Shown: positions 7,961 through 16,839 of the stretch, in pieces
How the letters are laid out: every line of letters begins with the position of its first letter
Position numbering within the stretch: position 1 is the stretch's first letter
Assembly (NCBI GenBank): GCA_963850425.1
Contig: CAWKLF010000007.1
Location: 558,001-622,000 of the forward strand
Direction: 5' to 3'
DNA length: 64,000 bases
Origin: Gp1-AA133 sp963850425
GTDB lineage: Bacteria; Acidobacteriota; Terriglobia; Terriglobales; Acidobacteriaceae
Notes under the pieces: generated by a model
Told to the model about the DNA's origin: nothing
What the model saw: the letters and a program-made list of their open reading frames with translations, nothing else
Database searches by the model: none
Program-made: the position numbers and the translations under genes

Positions 7961-8722
7961 TTAGTTTTGCTGTTCGACCGGCTTGGGCGTGTCGACTGGT
8001 TTTGTATTTTCTGCCGGCTTGTCTTTGTCGGCAGCTTTTTGGGCCCACTTGGCCAGTACATTAAGGAACGGGAACGCATTCTTCGGCGCCTCGACCTTGC
8101 CGGTCAGGGACGTTCGGAAGGGGACCATTCGTCCGTAGAACTCACGGGTCGCGTCCTTGTCTTGCTTGATCACCGCTCCCGCGAGACTGATTCCCGCAAA
8201 CGCTCCGCGAGCCCGCGAGTAGGTCAAGACTTGCGCTCTCAACTTCCAGTCCGTGTCGGCGGCGGCGTGGCGTCCCACGGGGCCTGCGGCTACGGACGCA
8301 TCGGCACCCAGTTGGAATTTGCTGGAAAGAAGGTTTTTCAATCCGTCCTTGTTCATGACCAGCATGACCAGGTCAATTGCCTGGCCGCCGATTTGGAAAC
8401 CCACACTCCCGCCGCTGGTGAAAATGAATGCGGGAGCACTCCAACCGGTGGGAGTCCTGCAGCTCGCGACTCCGCGGCCATAGCGCGCGGCCACGATAAA
8501 GCCGCCTTTGAGCAGCGAGGGCACGACCATAACGCATTCGGCCGATGCCAGCACTTCTTCCGGAATGCCGGTGTCGGGGGCAGTCTCGATTTCATCGAGG
8601 ACAGTGGCCGCAGCCTGGATGCGATCTTCGGCCTTGGTCGCGTCCTTCTCGTCCTTGTCGTCTGCGCCGAAGGCCAATGCAGACACAGCCAGAACCAGCA
8701 AAACCACGAGGGTCTTTTTCAT
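7961..8722 (-). CDS. Exported SYLF-domain (YSC84-like) lipid-binding protein
   Basis: A 253-residue protein with a clear signal peptide (MKKTLVVLLVLAVSALAFG, cleavage near AFG-AD). The SYLF domain follows: LDEIETAPDTGIPEEVLASAECVMVVPSLL is spread over residues about 42-72, then KGGFIVAARYGRG, GFQIGGQAIDLVMLVMN and the late block YSRARGAFAGISLAGAVIKQD. The tail is Lys/Pro/Asp-rich. SYLF domains bind phosphoinositides in eukaryotes; in bacteria the role of secreted members is unclear. It stands alone with a gap of about 290 bases upstream. Confidence 0.85.
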   Translation of the reverse strand: MKKTLVVLLVLAVSALAFGADDKDEKDATKAEDRIQAAATVLDEIETAPDTGIPEEVLASAECVMVVPSLLKGGFIVAARYGRGVASCRTPTGWSAPAFIFTSGGSVGFQIGGQAIDLVMLVMNKDGLKNLLSSKFQLGADASVAAGPVGRHAAADTDWKLRAQVLTYSRARGAFAGISLAGAVIKQDKDATREFYGRMVPFRTSLTGKVEAPKNAFPFLNVLAKWAQKAADKDKPAENTKPVDTPKPVEQQN

Positions 8723-9013
8723 TGTTACTCAGTTCTCCAGGATGTTGGTGTTCACCGGAGTTTAACAGGTGGGGGCGATTTTGTGGGACGCGGTCGATGG
8801 GCTGCAAGGCATGGAGTCGAGGACTGGAGGGCGGATAGAAACAGGTGGGAATCAGGTGCTGGGGCAAAAAAAATCGGGGCTGACAGTGGCGACCCTAATC
8901 TCCACTCCCAACCCCGTCTCCCAGGTTCTGTGGTAGGTGGATGGAGTATGCGGTACATCCATCCGACCGACAAGATTACCGGGGGCACTGTCCCCTGGTA
9001 ACTATCGGAATGT
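8723..9013. other. Intergenic stretch without recognised gene
   Basis: About 290 bases between the SYLF gene and the LuxR-type regulator. GGAG at the right distance upstream of the SYLF start is seen near 8730-8738. Otherwise I see no coding signal, no RNA family and no strong terminator. Confidence 0.5.
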
Positions 9014-9670
9014 CTACTTGGCCGTGACCAGCGAATGCGTAATCGCGTGGACCGACAGGGCAATCCGGTTCTGGACCCCGACTTTGCGCATGAGCTTGGC
9101 GACATGGGCCTTCACGGTGCGTTCCTCGATGCCGAGGGCGGCGCCAATTTCCTTGTTCGAACGGCCAGCCACCAGCATCTCAAGAACTTCCTTTTCCCGG
9201 TCGGTAAAGGTGACGCGGCCGGCCGGAAAGATTCGGCCCGGTGAAGAACTGACCCGCTCGATAAACATGGACAAAACGCGGCGCGGAGCCCAAACGGAAC
9301 CCTGATTCACGATGCGGATGGCCTGCACGAATTCTGCGGGAGTGGCGGCTTCGTCAACATAGCCCTTGGCGCCGGAAGCAATGGCTTTGAGAATGGTTTC
9401 ATCGTCAATGCCCGAGCCGGTGACGATGATGCGGAGGTCAGGGCGGGACGCTTTCAGGCTTGCCATGACGTCAAACAGGTTCTGGCCGGCACGGCTCCCC
9501 AGCAGGACCAGATCGATTCCCTGAAGGGCGCTGATGTCGGGTAAGGTGGCGGACACGAGTTCGAAGTCCGACTCGGAATCAAACAGGGCCCGGAAGCCCA
9601 CGAACCGCAGCGGGTCGCTCTCGACTACGGCAATTCGGATGAGAGGCTTTTTCGCCATTGCAGCTTTCAT
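9014..9670 (-). CDS. LuxR/NarL-type regulator with a pseudo-receiver domain
   Basis: Start chosen at the ATG at 9670 (MKAAMAKKPLIRI), which has AAGGA seven bases upstream; an earlier ATG at 9700 lacks one. It is 218 residues long. Residues about 9-125 have the receiver fold: acidic residues Glu17 and Asp19 (VVESDP), Thr84 (IIVTGSG) and Lys102 (AKGYVDE). However, the position that should be the phosphorylated Asp is Gly58 (DLVLLGSRAG). Residues about 153-214 are a GerE helix-turn-helix (TFTDREKEVLEMLVAGRSNKEI). It therefore probably binds DNA without conventional aspartate phosphorylation. No histidine kinase gene is adjacent. Confidence 0.9.
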   Translation of the reverse strand: MKAAMAKKPLIRIAVVESDPLRFVGFRALFDSESDFELVSATLPDISALQGIDLVLLGSRAGQNLFDVMASLKASRPDLRIIVTGSGIDDETILKAIASGAKGYVDEAATPAEFVQAIRIVNQGSVWAPRRVLSMFIERVSSSPGRIFPAGRVTFTDREKEVLEMLVAGRSNKEIGAALGIEERTVKAHVAKLMRKVGVQNRIALSVHAITHSLVTAK

Positions 9671-9765
9671 TGGCAGGTCCTTGGTAGCATGAAACTGCAC
9701 TCAGAATAGACGGAATGGCGTGCGCTGCAAAGGGTCCGTAACAAAAGGGAAATTACGGGAGTAAC

Positions 9766-10272
9766 ATGAGTACACGCCCGAAAAGACGGCAGGAGACCAT
9801 GAAAATTCGGAATTTGGCCTTATTCCTCTCGATACTTCCGGTGGTAGTGACCACCTTGGCACTGGCCCGGGACGCCGCCCAGAATGCTCCGGCGCAGACT
9901 CCCGCCGCCGAGCAAGGGCAGTACACACCCAAATTTCCCGGAGACCCGGCGCGGTCGGATTCCGAGGCAAGCGCGCTTGGGTTCATGCGCGTCGTGGTAC
10001 GTGCACAAAAGCTCTACAACAAAAAGCACGATAGCTATGCAACGTCGCTCGCCGATTTGGTGAACACCGGCACAGTCACCAAGCGGATGGCAAAGACCAA
10101 GGAGCGAGGCGATTACACGGTTGGATTCAAAGGCAAAAAAGATGGATACCTGCTGACTATGACGCCGAAGAATCTGGATGCCCAGCATCGCTCGTTTTAC
10201 GCCGACGAGGATGGCGTAATTCATGGCGATGAGACCAAAGCGGCCGATGCATCGTCGCCGAAGGTGAAGTAG
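9766..10272 (+). CDS. Exported protein with a pilin-like C-terminal pattern, function unknown
   Basis: 168 residues, or 157 if the second Met (MKIRNLALFLSILP at 9799) is used; both starts have a G-rich Shine-Dalgarno a little close to the codon. A signal peptide ends around ALARDA. The mature part has SALGFMRVVVRAQKLYNKKHDSYATSLADLVNTG, spread over about residues 67-100, then a glycine-tyrosine strand (GYLLTMTPKN) and FYADEDGVIH. The pattern resembles the periplasmic domain of type IV pilin-like or GspG-like proteins, but the N-terminal pilin methylation motif is absent. Probably periplasmic. Divergent from the LuxR-type regulator gene, which could control it. Confidence 0.7.
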   Translation: MSTRPKRRQETMKIRNLALFLSILPVVVTTLALARDAAQNAPAQTPAAEQGQYTPKFPGDPARSDSEASALGFMRVVVRAQKLYNKKHDSYATSLADLVNTGTVTKRMAKTKERGDYTVGFKGKKDGYLLTMTPKNLDAQHRSFYADEDGVIHGDETKAADASSPKVK

Positions 10273-10372
10273 GGAGTGAGAGGCTTTGGGCTTTGGGCTC
10301 TAGGAGCTGTTCTTCGGGGGCTGTGCTTTATTGGCGCTCGGAACGAAAATTCCCGGAAAGACTGTTACCGCA

Positions 10373-11113
10373 CTACGAAGAATTCTTTTCTGACTTGATT
10401 TCTACCGCCTTGCCGTCGTGGTAGGTGATGGCAATGGCGTTGCCTCCGTTCGGGTAGTGCACCGTTTTCCAGGACGGGTTCTCCTGCCGGTCGGGCCGTC
10501 CCATGCCAATGGCAAAATCAGCCTGCAGTTCGTTCATTCCCTGCTTGACCTGATGTTGCTCGACCGACTGCCAGACCTCCGCAGGCCAATGCTGATACAG
10601 TTCGCGCGGATCCTGGATGTATAGCATCGCATCGGAATAGAATTTGTACTCGGTGTCTTTGAGATATCCGATCTGGAAGGAATAGGTTTTACCCCCCTCA
10701 TCGAACAGTGCCATCACCTGCTTTTGACCGCCGCCGTTGGGCGCCGTGTCGAGCACGACATCCTTGATGGAAAGTTTTTGGATGGGCAGCAACATTCCCG
10801 CCTCATGTTCAAAATCGGTGCGGCGAGTGCCCGGGTTGTAGGGGTAGTAGGGATAACGATAGCCCTCCTTCACCCACACCGGTTGCTTTGTCAGTTGGCG
10901 CGCCGATTTCAGATCGAAGGGATACAGCTTCTTCGGAGTGACGTAATAATCCGGATTGAGCGCAGTCGCGCCGGCTTCCTTCTCCTTCGCCGCATCCTTA
11001 GCATTCGAACCGTGGCGCTCGTAAAGGATATAGGCCGTCCGAATCCCGGCAACGGCGATGGCCAACGCCAACGCAATCTGAATCTTCTGCTTAACACCAC
11101 GCTCCATCTGCAT
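10373..11113 (-). CDS. Membrane-anchored conserved protein, function unknown
   Basis: 246 residues. One N-terminal membrane anchor (IQIALALAIAVAGIRTAYIL) is preceded by basic residues, and the rest should lie outside the cytoplasm. The soluble part is rich in Tyr and Pro (VKEGYRYPYYPYNPGTRR) and holds several Trp residues late (YQHWPAEVWQSVEQHQ, NPSWKTVHYPNGG). No cysteine pairs or known catalytic motif are seen. A second start six bases downstream (MERGVKQK) is equally plausible. It stands alone. I do not recognise a family. Confidence 0.75.
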   Translation of the reverse strand: MQMERGVKQKIQIALALAIAVAGIRTAYILYERHGSNAKDAAKEKEAGATALNPDYYVTPKKLYPFDLKSARQLTKQPVWVKEGYRYPYYPYNPGTRRTDFEHEAGMLLPIQKLSIKDVVLDTAPNGGGQKQVMALFDEGGKTYSFQIGYLKDTEYKFYSDAMLYIQDPRELYQHWPAEVWQSVEQHQVKQGMNELQADFAIGMGRPDRQENPSWKTVHYPNGGNAIAITYHDGKAVEIKSEKNSS

Positions 11114-11565
11114 CGCTCCAATTAACAGAAGTTCCGAGGCTGCGATTCCACGTAACTTTACTCTGGCCTGGAAATCAGACGGCTATCGCCCACCCGCTGG
11201 GAGCAACTGGACCGCCCCACTTGCGGCGGCCTTCACCCAATGGACCGCTGACCCTTGCGACGGGCACCACTTTCAGCTGACTATGCGCGACAGTTGATGA
11301 CCGGGCGATCTTTGGGGTTGTATGTGCAATTGCCGGCCCCGCCATCCCGCTGCAAACGGTTAAGGTTACGAGCGAAGTTGCGCCCAAGAACTATGACTCG
11401 TTTTTCATCCGCCGGGGACAGAATTTTCCCGTTTTACAAGACTTCGAGTCCCATTGTTTGCCGATTGGAGAGGGCTAGCCATTCATGCCCCCCTCGGTTT
11501 CGTCAGGTAAAATATAAAGGCACGCAGGTTTTGGCTGCATCACTACGACTTAATTAAGGAAGCGG
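11114..11565. other. Intergenic region with a promoter candidate
   Basis: About 450 bases between divergent genes. TAAAAT at 11508-11513, followed by TATAAA, is a plausible -10 region for the SufT-like gene, whose Shine-Dalgarno AAGGAAG lies just before 11566. The rest shows no convincing reading frame or RNA fold that I can name. Confidence 0.4.
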
Positions 11566-11883
11566 ATGCCCGTCACGCAAGAGGAAGTGTTAAGCGCATT
11601 AAAGCAGTGTTATGACCCGGAAATCCCGGTCAACATCGTGGACTTGGGACTCATTTACGAGGTGCGCTTCGAATCCCTGCCCGAAGACAAGCAGGACGTC
11701 ACGGTGGATATGACGCTCACGGCCCAGGGGTGTCCGGCCCACGTGCAGATCAGCGAGCAGGTGCGCTCGCGGCTTGAGCAGTTGCCCGGTATTCGCACTG
11801 CTCATGTGAACATCGTGTGGAGTCCGGCCTGGACGCCGGAGCGGCTGAGCATGGATGCGCGCAAGCAGCTGGGGATCGAATAA
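11566..11883 (+). CDS. SufT/MIP18-family iron-sulfur cluster assembly factor
   Basis: 105 residues of the DUF59/MIP18 family. The diagnostic DPEIPVNIVDLGLIY is at residues about 17-31 and the cysteine motif TAQGCPAH at about 62-69, followed by the strand VNIVWSPAWTPERLS near the end. Members help mature or transfer Fe-S clusters with the SUF system (SufT, PaaD), acting in the cytoplasm. No suf genes are adjacent, so this is a free-standing copy. The start is well supported by AAGGAAG upstream. Confidence 0.92.
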   Translation: MPVTQEEVLSALKQCYDPEIPVNIVDLGLIYEVRFESLPEDKQDVTVDMTLTAQGCPAHVQISEQVRSRLEQLPGIRTAHVNIVWSPAWTPERLSMDARKQLGIE

Positions 11884-11892
11884 GATTTTCTG

Positions 11893-12171
11893 TCAGGAAG
11901 AAAGTTCGTCCCAGATTCCCTGCCCGCCTTGTTGGGCGAACTGCGTGAGCTTCTGACCAACCCGCGACGTCATCTCAAGCAAGCGCATTCCACGATCGAA
12001 ATAGTCCGGAAGAGATCTCCGAACAACGTCGAACTTCTCCGGATACTCAGAAGCAAGCACCGCCAGCGCGACGCCCGCAGTAAGGACCCCGGCGGGATAC
12101 CTCTTCTTGAGGAAAAGAATCGCCGAAGCTCCGGCGGAACCCGCGACCACTGCTTTCTTCCAATTTTCCAT
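11893..12171 (-). CDS. Small conserved protein with a hydrophobic hairpin
   Basis: 92 residues: MENWKKAVVAGSAGASAILFLKK, then a second hydrophobic stretch AGVLTAGVALAVLASEYP, then an amphipathic basic-acidic helix (DYFDRGMRLLEMTSRVGQK). It is probably a small membrane-associated protein. It converges with the SufT-like gene (10-base gap). No family recognised and no partner evident. Confidence 0.65.
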   Translation of the reverse strand: MENWKKAVVAGSAGASAILFLKKRYPAGVLTAGVALAVLASEYPEKFDVVRRSLPDYFDRGMRLLEMTSRVGQKLTQFAQQGGQGIWDELSS

Positions 12172-12274
12172 GCTGTCACCCGTAGCACGATTCTAACCCC
12201 GTAAACGAATCCCTGCTTTATACTTCGCGGGCTTGTTTTGTTCGACCAGAGAATCAGCGATCCGGGAGACATGC

Positions 12275-13459
12275 ATGTTGCCCAAGCCCCACCGATGGAC
12301 GTCGGAGATATTCTTCCTGTGTCTTGCAGTGTCCTTCTCTTTCTGTCTATCCAGTCCGTTTTCTGCGGCACAAGCGAAGCCTCGGGCCCGCGATCTGGGC
12401 GTGCCTTTCGATGGAACCCCTGGGCTTAATAACGCGATCACTGATGTGAAAGGCGTTGAAGTTGGGCATACCACCTTAATCTCCGGATCGGGCAAGTTGG
12501 TCGTCGGGCAGGGGCCAGTGCGCACGGGGGTCACTGCGGTCCTGCCGCGCGGAAAGGGTTCCACGGATCCTGTGTTTGGCGCGTGGTTCACGCTGAACGG
12601 CAACGGGGAGATGACTGGAACGACCTGGCTGGAAGACTCAGGCTTCCTGGATGGGCCAGTCATGATCACCAACACGCACAGTGTCGGAGTGGTGCGGGAT
12701 GCGGTGATCGCGTGGCGCGTAAAGAAAGCTCCGCCCGATCAGAATGGTTATGACTGGTCATTGCCCATCGTGGCGGAAACCTATGACGGAGATCTGAACG
12801 ACATCAACGGATTTCACGTGAAGCCGGAACACGCCTGGCAGGCGCTCGATACGGCCCACGGCGGCCCGGTCGAGGAGGGTAATGTCGGTGGCGGCACAGG
12901 CATGGTGTGCAACGAGTTCAAGGGAGGCATTGGGACCTCGTCCCGAGTGCTTGACGCGAAGTATGGCGGTTACACGGTTGGGGTGCTGGTGCAATGCAAT
13001 TATGGCTGGCGCAGCCAGTTGCGGATTGCCGGTGTCCCGGTGGGAAGAGAGATTCCGGACCACAAGGTCCGCGATAATGACGTAGGATCCATCATCGTGG
13101 TGGTAGCCACGGACGCTCCCCTGATTCCGACTCAATTGAAACGGCTGGTGCGCCGAGTTTCGCTGGGTCTGGGGCGGGATGGCAGCTTCTCAGGAGATGG
13201 CTCCGGAGACATCTTCGTCGCTTTCTCCACGGCAAATCCGGAGGCATCCAACTCAAAGGGGATGCGCCAGGTCTTCATGCTTCCGAATGAGCAGTTGAAC
13301 CCGCTTTTTTTGGCGACCGTGCAGGCGACCGAGGAGGCTGTCATCAATGCGATGGTGGCTGCCGAAACCATGAAGGGGATCAACGACTTCGAGGTGATCG
13401 CGTTGCCTCACGACCGGTTGCGGGAGGTGCTGAAGAAATACAATCGGCTGACAAAGTAA
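12275..13459 (+). CDS. DmpA/S58-family peptidase (L-aminopeptidase/D-esterase type)
   Basis: 394 residues from the ATG at 12275, which has GGGAG six bases upstream; a longer frame starts at 12233 without such support. A signal peptide is present (about residues 1-34, ending SAAQA). Family blocks include LNNAITDVKGVEVGHTTL, VRTGVTAVLPRG, ITNTHSVGVVRDAV, VGGGTGMVCNEFKGG and IGTSSRVL. Members self-cleave in the G-T/S region (here near Gly220-Thr221) to expose an N-terminal nucleophile. They hydrolyse N-terminal residues of D- or beta-amino-acid-containing peptides and amides. Expected location is periplasmic. Exact substrate unknown. Confidence 0.9.
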   Translation: MLPKPHRWTSEIFFLCLAVSFSFCLSSPFSAAQAKPRARDLGVPFDGTPGLNNAITDVKGVEVGHTTLISGSGKLVVGQGPVRTGVTAVLPRGKGSTDPVFGAWFTLNGNGEMTGTTWLEDSGFLDGPVMITNTHSVGVVRDAVIAWRVKKAPPDQNGYDWSLPIVAETYDGDLNDINGFHVKPEHAWQALDTAHGGPVEEGNVGGGTGMVCNEFKGGIGTSSRVLDAKYGGYTVGVLVQCNYGWRSQLRIAGVPVGREIPDHKVRDNDVGSIIVVVATDAPLIPTQLKRLVRRVSLGLGRDGSFSGDGSGDIFVAFSTANPEASNSKGMRQVFMLPNEQLNPLFLATVQATEEAVINAMVAAETMKGINDFEVIALPHDRLREVLKKYNRLTK

Positions 13460-13499
13460 TGCGCGATGCGCCGCAAGGTGCGGTTTGCCATGGGGCGGA

Positions 13500-13688
13500 C
13501 TAGGCCGCGGCGCGGCGGCCGGTGATCACTTCCAGAGCGAGGGCCTGTGCCCATTGTTTCTGTTCGCCGCGAGAAACCAGTTCCTCGACGACGTATAATC
13601 GCCGTCCCACATCGCAAGCCAGTGCATGCCAGCGGCGTTTCCGGGTGGTTGGTTTCGGATTTCTCCAGACTACTCTCAGTCGGTGCAT
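13500..13688 (-). CDS. Small conserved-looking protein (62 aa), function unknown
   Basis: From an ATG at 13688 with GGAG seven bases upstream: MHRLRVVWRNPKP then a basic linker and RRWHALACDVGRRLYVVEELV, ending GRRAAA. The second half looks like a folded helical segment with balanced charges (SRGEQKQWAQALALEVI), not a random frame. It lies in the gap between the DmpA-type gene and the aminotransferase operon terminator. Expression and function are unproven. Confidence 0.45.
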   Translation of the reverse strand: MHRLRVVWRNPKPTTRKRRWHALACDVGRRLYVVEELVSRGEQKQWAQALALEVITGRRAAA

Positions 13689-13813
13689 TTCATGACTCCG
13701 GTGCTGCATGACAAGCTTGAAAATGGACTCTCTTGTCTGCTTTTGTTGGGAGTATTGCTTGAGAGTTCCGGGAAAGCAGTTGCCCTTATCACACGCATTT
13801 GTGATTTGGATCA

Positions 13814-13842
13814 CAAGAAAGGGCTGCGAGGAAGCGCAGCCC
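13814..13842 (-). terminator. Rho-independent terminator of the aminotransferase operon
   Basis: Read on the bottom strand: GGGCTGCG-CTTCCT-CGCAGCCC (13842-13821), an 8-bp perfect GC stem, immediately followed by TTTCTTGTG. It lies about 25 bases after the stop of the aminotransferase gene and ends the leftward operon. Confidence 0.8.
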
Positions 13843-13866
13843 GCTGTGCCGGCTTATGCCGGGAGC

Positions 13867-15204
13867 CTAGTTGGTGACGGCCTTGTCGGTGATGTCGAGA
13901 CCCTTGTCAATGATGGCAAAGGCCTCCCGCAACTGCTGCTCGTTAATGCAGAGCGGCGGATTGGTATAGAAGGTATTCCAGCGCACCAACGTGTACAGGC
14001 CGTTTTCGCGGAAGAATTTTCCGAGCGCGGCCATCTCTTCCGAAGCGCCGTTAAAAGGCGCCATCGGCTGTTTGGTCTTGCGGTTGCGGATGAGTTCAAA
14101 GATGCCGAACAAACCGATCGAGCGCACGGCGCCCACCGAGGGATGCTTCTTCTGCATCTCCGCGCCGAAGTCTTTCAGGATTGCACCCATCTTGCGAGTA
14201 TTCTCCAGCAAGCCATCTTCTTCGTACACACGAATTGTGGCGAGCGCGGCGGCGCATCCCATGGGATGGCTGTTGTAAGTCAGGCCGCCATAGAACACCT
14301 TGTCCTGAAAATGTTGCGCGATGTGGTGGCGCATGCCAACCGCGCCCAAAGGCAGGTAGCTGGAAGTGAGTCCTTTCGCCATGCAAATCAGGTCGGGAAC
14401 GACCTTCCAATGATCGATGGCAAACCATTCGCCCGTGCGGCAGAAACCGGCCATCACTTCATCGGCAATCATGAGGATGCCGTACTTGTCGCACAACTTG
14501 CGCACGCCCTGCATGTAGCCGTCGGGTGGAATGAGAATGCCGTTGGTGCCGACTACGGTTTCCAGAATGAAGGCCGCAATCGTGTGCGGGCCTTCGAGCT
14601 GGATGATTTCCTCGATCATGGCGAGCGAGGTTTCCGCTGCCTCCCATCCCCGCTCGATGCCGTGGTAAGGATCGAGAACGCGCACGACGCCGGGAATTCC
14701 CGGCTCGGCAGCCCAGCGGCGGGGATCACCCGTCAATGTGATGCTGCCCGCAGTAGCGCCATGATAGGAGCGGTAGCGCGCCATGATCTTGTGCCGGCCC
14801 GTAAAGAAGCGCGCCAGCTTGATAGCGTTTTCATTGGCCTCGGCGCCGCCGTTGGTGAAGAAAAAAGTGTCGACGTCGCCGGGCGTGATTTCAGCCAGCT
14901 TCGCTCCCAGCCGGGCGCGTGGCTCGGTAGCCATGAACGGGTTCGCATAAGCCAGCGTGGCAACCTGCTCGTTGATTGCCTGGATCACACGCTCGTCGCC
15001 GTGACCGATGTTGACGCTCATCAGCTGGCTGTTGAAATCGATGAAGCGCTTCCCTTCCGGCGTCCAGAAATAGATGCCCTTGGCGCGGGCTACGGGGATG
15101 GGGTCGACCTTCGATTGGGCAGACCATTCGAAGAGCGTGTGCTTTTTGGTAAGGTTGACAATTTCCTGGCCGGTCATGGTGGGCGTAGCACTTGCGGTAG
15201 TCAT
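13867..15204 (-). CDS. Class III PLP aminotransferase (beta-amino acid/taurine type)
   Basis: 445 residues, fold type I class III aminotransferase. The cofactor-binding blocks are FFFTNGGAEANENAIKLAR, RYRSYHGATAGS, the Asp in MIADEVMAGFCRTGEW, and the Schiff-base Lys in ICMAKGLTSSYLPLGAV. Overall it resembles enzymes that transfer the amino group of taurine, beta-alanine or other omega-amino acids to pyruvate or 2-oxoglutarate. It is the last gene of the leftward amine operon, 57 bases after mmsA and just before a terminator. MmsA next door suggests a product such as malonate semialdehyde, which is an inference. Confidence 0.88.
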   Translation of the reverse strand: MTTASATPTMTGQEIVNLTKKHTLFEWSAQSKVDPIPVARAKGIYFWTPEGKRFIDFNSQLMSVNIGHGDERVIQAINEQVATLAYANPFMATEPRARLGAKLAEITPGDVDTFFFTNGGAEANENAIKLARFFTGRHKIMARYRSYHGATAGSITLTGDPRRWAAEPGIPGVVRVLDPYHGIERGWEAAETSLAMIEEIIQLEGPHTIAAFILETVVGTNGILIPPDGYMQGVRKLCDKYGILMIADEVMAGFCRTGEWFAIDHWKVVPDLICMAKGLTSSYLPLGAVGMRHHIAQHFQDKVFYGGLTYNSHPMGCAAALATIRVYEEDGLLENTRKMGAILKDFGAEMQKKHPSVGAVRSIGLFGIFELIRNRKTKQPMAPFNGASEEMAALGKFFRENGLYTLVRWNTFYTNPPLCINEQQLREAFAIIDKGLDITDKAVTN

Positions 15205-15261
15205 GATTGTTAGAAACTCCTGAGAGTTCGACGGACGAGGACGCCCTCAATCCATCGTTCG

Positions 15262-16752
15262 CTAGAACTTCCGTGAGTGGTCTTTGGCCCAACGTTCCAC
15301 CACGACCTTCTTCTCCGTGTAGAACTCGACCGAGTCGCGGCCTTGGCCGTGCATGATCCCGAAGAAGCTGTCTTTCCAGCCGCTGAACGGGAAATAGGCC
15401 ATGGGAGCGGCTACGCCGATGTTGATGCCGACGTTGCCAGCAGGCGCTTCGTAGCGGAAGCGTCTTGCCGCAGCACCGCTCGAGGTGAACAGCGACGCCT
15501 GGTTGCCGTAGGGATTACGTTCCAAAAAAGCCATCGCCTCATCCATGTCATTGGCATGGACCAGGCTCAGCACCGGACCGAAGATCTCGGTGTGCGACAG
15601 TTCGCTGGCAGCGGGCACGCCATCGAGAATTGTCGGCTTCACAAAGTTGCCCTGTTCGTGGCGGGGAATCTTCGGATTACGCCCGTCCACCAGGACTCTT
15701 GCACCTTGCTTCTCACCAGCGCCGATGAGTGACTCGATGCGTTCTTTGCTCTGCTTCGTGATGACAGGCCCCATCTGCACGCCGTCTTCGAGGCCGTTGC
15801 CGACGCGCAGGTTTGAAGCGGAGTCGGCAATGGCATCGCGGAAGGTCTTTTGAGCTTCGCCAATCGTGACTGCGACTGAAACTGCCAGGCATCGTTGGCC
15901 GGCGCAGCCGAAGGCACTGTCGCTAATGATCTGCGTTGCCATCTGCATGTCGGCGTCAGGCAGCACAATGACCGGATTTTTCGCGCCGCCCTGGCATTGG
16001 GCGCGCTTGCCCTTTTCCCCGGCGCGCGCGTAGATGTAACGGGCCACAGGGGTGGAACCGACAAAGCTGATCGCGCGAACGCGCGGGTCGTCGATAAGCG
16101 TATCCACAGCGACTTTGCCGCCGTTCACCAGATTTACCACGCCCTTGGGCAATCCGGTCTTCTCGAGAAGTTCGTACACGTAACGCATGGTGAGCGGGAC
16201 CCGCTCCGACGGCTTCAGGATGAAAGTATTTCCGGTCGCGATTGCGTAGGGCAGGAACCAGAATGCAATCATGCCCGGAAAATTGAAAGGCACAATGGCT
16301 GCCGTGACGCCCAAAGGCTGCCGGATCATCATCTCGTCGATGCCGCGCGCCACATCTTCCAGGTTATAGCCCTGCATGAGAGTCGGGATCCCGCAGGCCA
16401 CTTCCACGTTCTCGATGGCGCGGCGCATTTCGGCCTTCGCTTCGGTGAAAGTCTTTCCGTTTTCCTGCGTGATGAGGCGGCTGATGTCGTCGATGTGCTC
16501 CTCGAGCAACTGCTTCAGCTTGAACAGCGGTTGAATGCGATCTTCGGGTGGCGTGCGGCGCCATGCGGGATAAGCCGCCGCCGCCGCATCAATGGCCTTG
16601 GTCACCTCGCCTGCGTCCGACAAAGGAACTTTGCCCAAACTCTCGCCGGTTGCGGGATTAACGATTTCAGACCATTCCCGGGCATTCGATTCGACCCACT
16701 GGCCGTCGATGTAATGCGGAACTTTCGCTTCGGTGATAATGGCTGTACTCAT
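15262..16752 (-). CDS. mmsA: Methylmalonate/malonate-semialdehyde dehydrogenase (CoA-acylating)
   Basis: 496 residues of the CoA-acylating branch of the aldehyde dehydrogenase superfamily. The catalytic Cys is in FGCAGQRCLA. The usual general-base Glu motif (ELGGK) is replaced by CQGGAKNP, as expected for this branch, which transfers the acyl group to CoA. The N-terminal YIDGQWVESN and the cofactor block IVPFNFPGMIAFWFLPYA also match. By family it turns malonate or methylmalonate semialdehyde into acetyl- or propionyl-CoA with NAD reduction. Between two aminotransferase genes it probably completes catabolism of beta-alanine-type intermediates. Confidence 0.93.
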   Translation of the reverse strand: MSTAIITEAKVPHYIDGQWVESNAREWSEIVNPATGESLGKVPLSDAGEVTKAIDAAAAAYPAWRRTPPEDRIQPLFKLKQLLEEHIDDISRLITQENGKTFTEAKAEMRRAIENVEVACGIPTLMQGYNLEDVARGIDEMMIRQPLGVTAAIVPFNFPGMIAFWFLPYAIATGNTFILKPSERVPLTMRYVYELLEKTGLPKGVVNLVNGGKVAVDTLIDDPRVRAISFVGSTPVARYIYARAGEKGKRAQCQGGAKNPVIVLPDADMQMATQIISDSAFGCAGQRCLAVSVAVTIGEAQKTFRDAIADSASNLRVGNGLEDGVQMGPVITKQSKERIESLIGAGEKQGARVLVDGRNPKIPRHEQGNFVKPTILDGVPAASELSHTEIFGPVLSLVHANDMDEAMAFLERNPYGNQASLFTSSGAAARRFRYEAPAGNVGINIGVAAPMAYFPFSGWKDSFFGIMHGQGRDSVEFYTEKKVVVERWAKDHSRKF

Positions 16753-16839
16753 GGTAGGTTTGCCTCAGCAGTCGTGAAGAATGTCGGGACGCGGCAGATC
16801 CAGAGATCCGGCTCGCGGCGTTTTTCGTTGTCCTTTAGA

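Noticed and set aside
11175..11387. A 70-codon bottom-strand frame in the 11.1-11.6 kb gap, and a riboswitch in the same gap.
   Set aside because: The frame has no ribosome-binding site or domain-like composition. I tried to fit a c-di-GMP-type riboswitch to the GC-rich stretch and the conserved core is absent.
13708..15213. A 501-codon open frame on the top strand.
   Set aside because: It lies antisense to the aminotransferase gene with all its PLP motifs; the top-strand translation has no domain pattern and no ribosome-binding site. The same holds for the long top-strand frames at 1951-2976, 15895-17631, 18105-19025 and 20613-22331.
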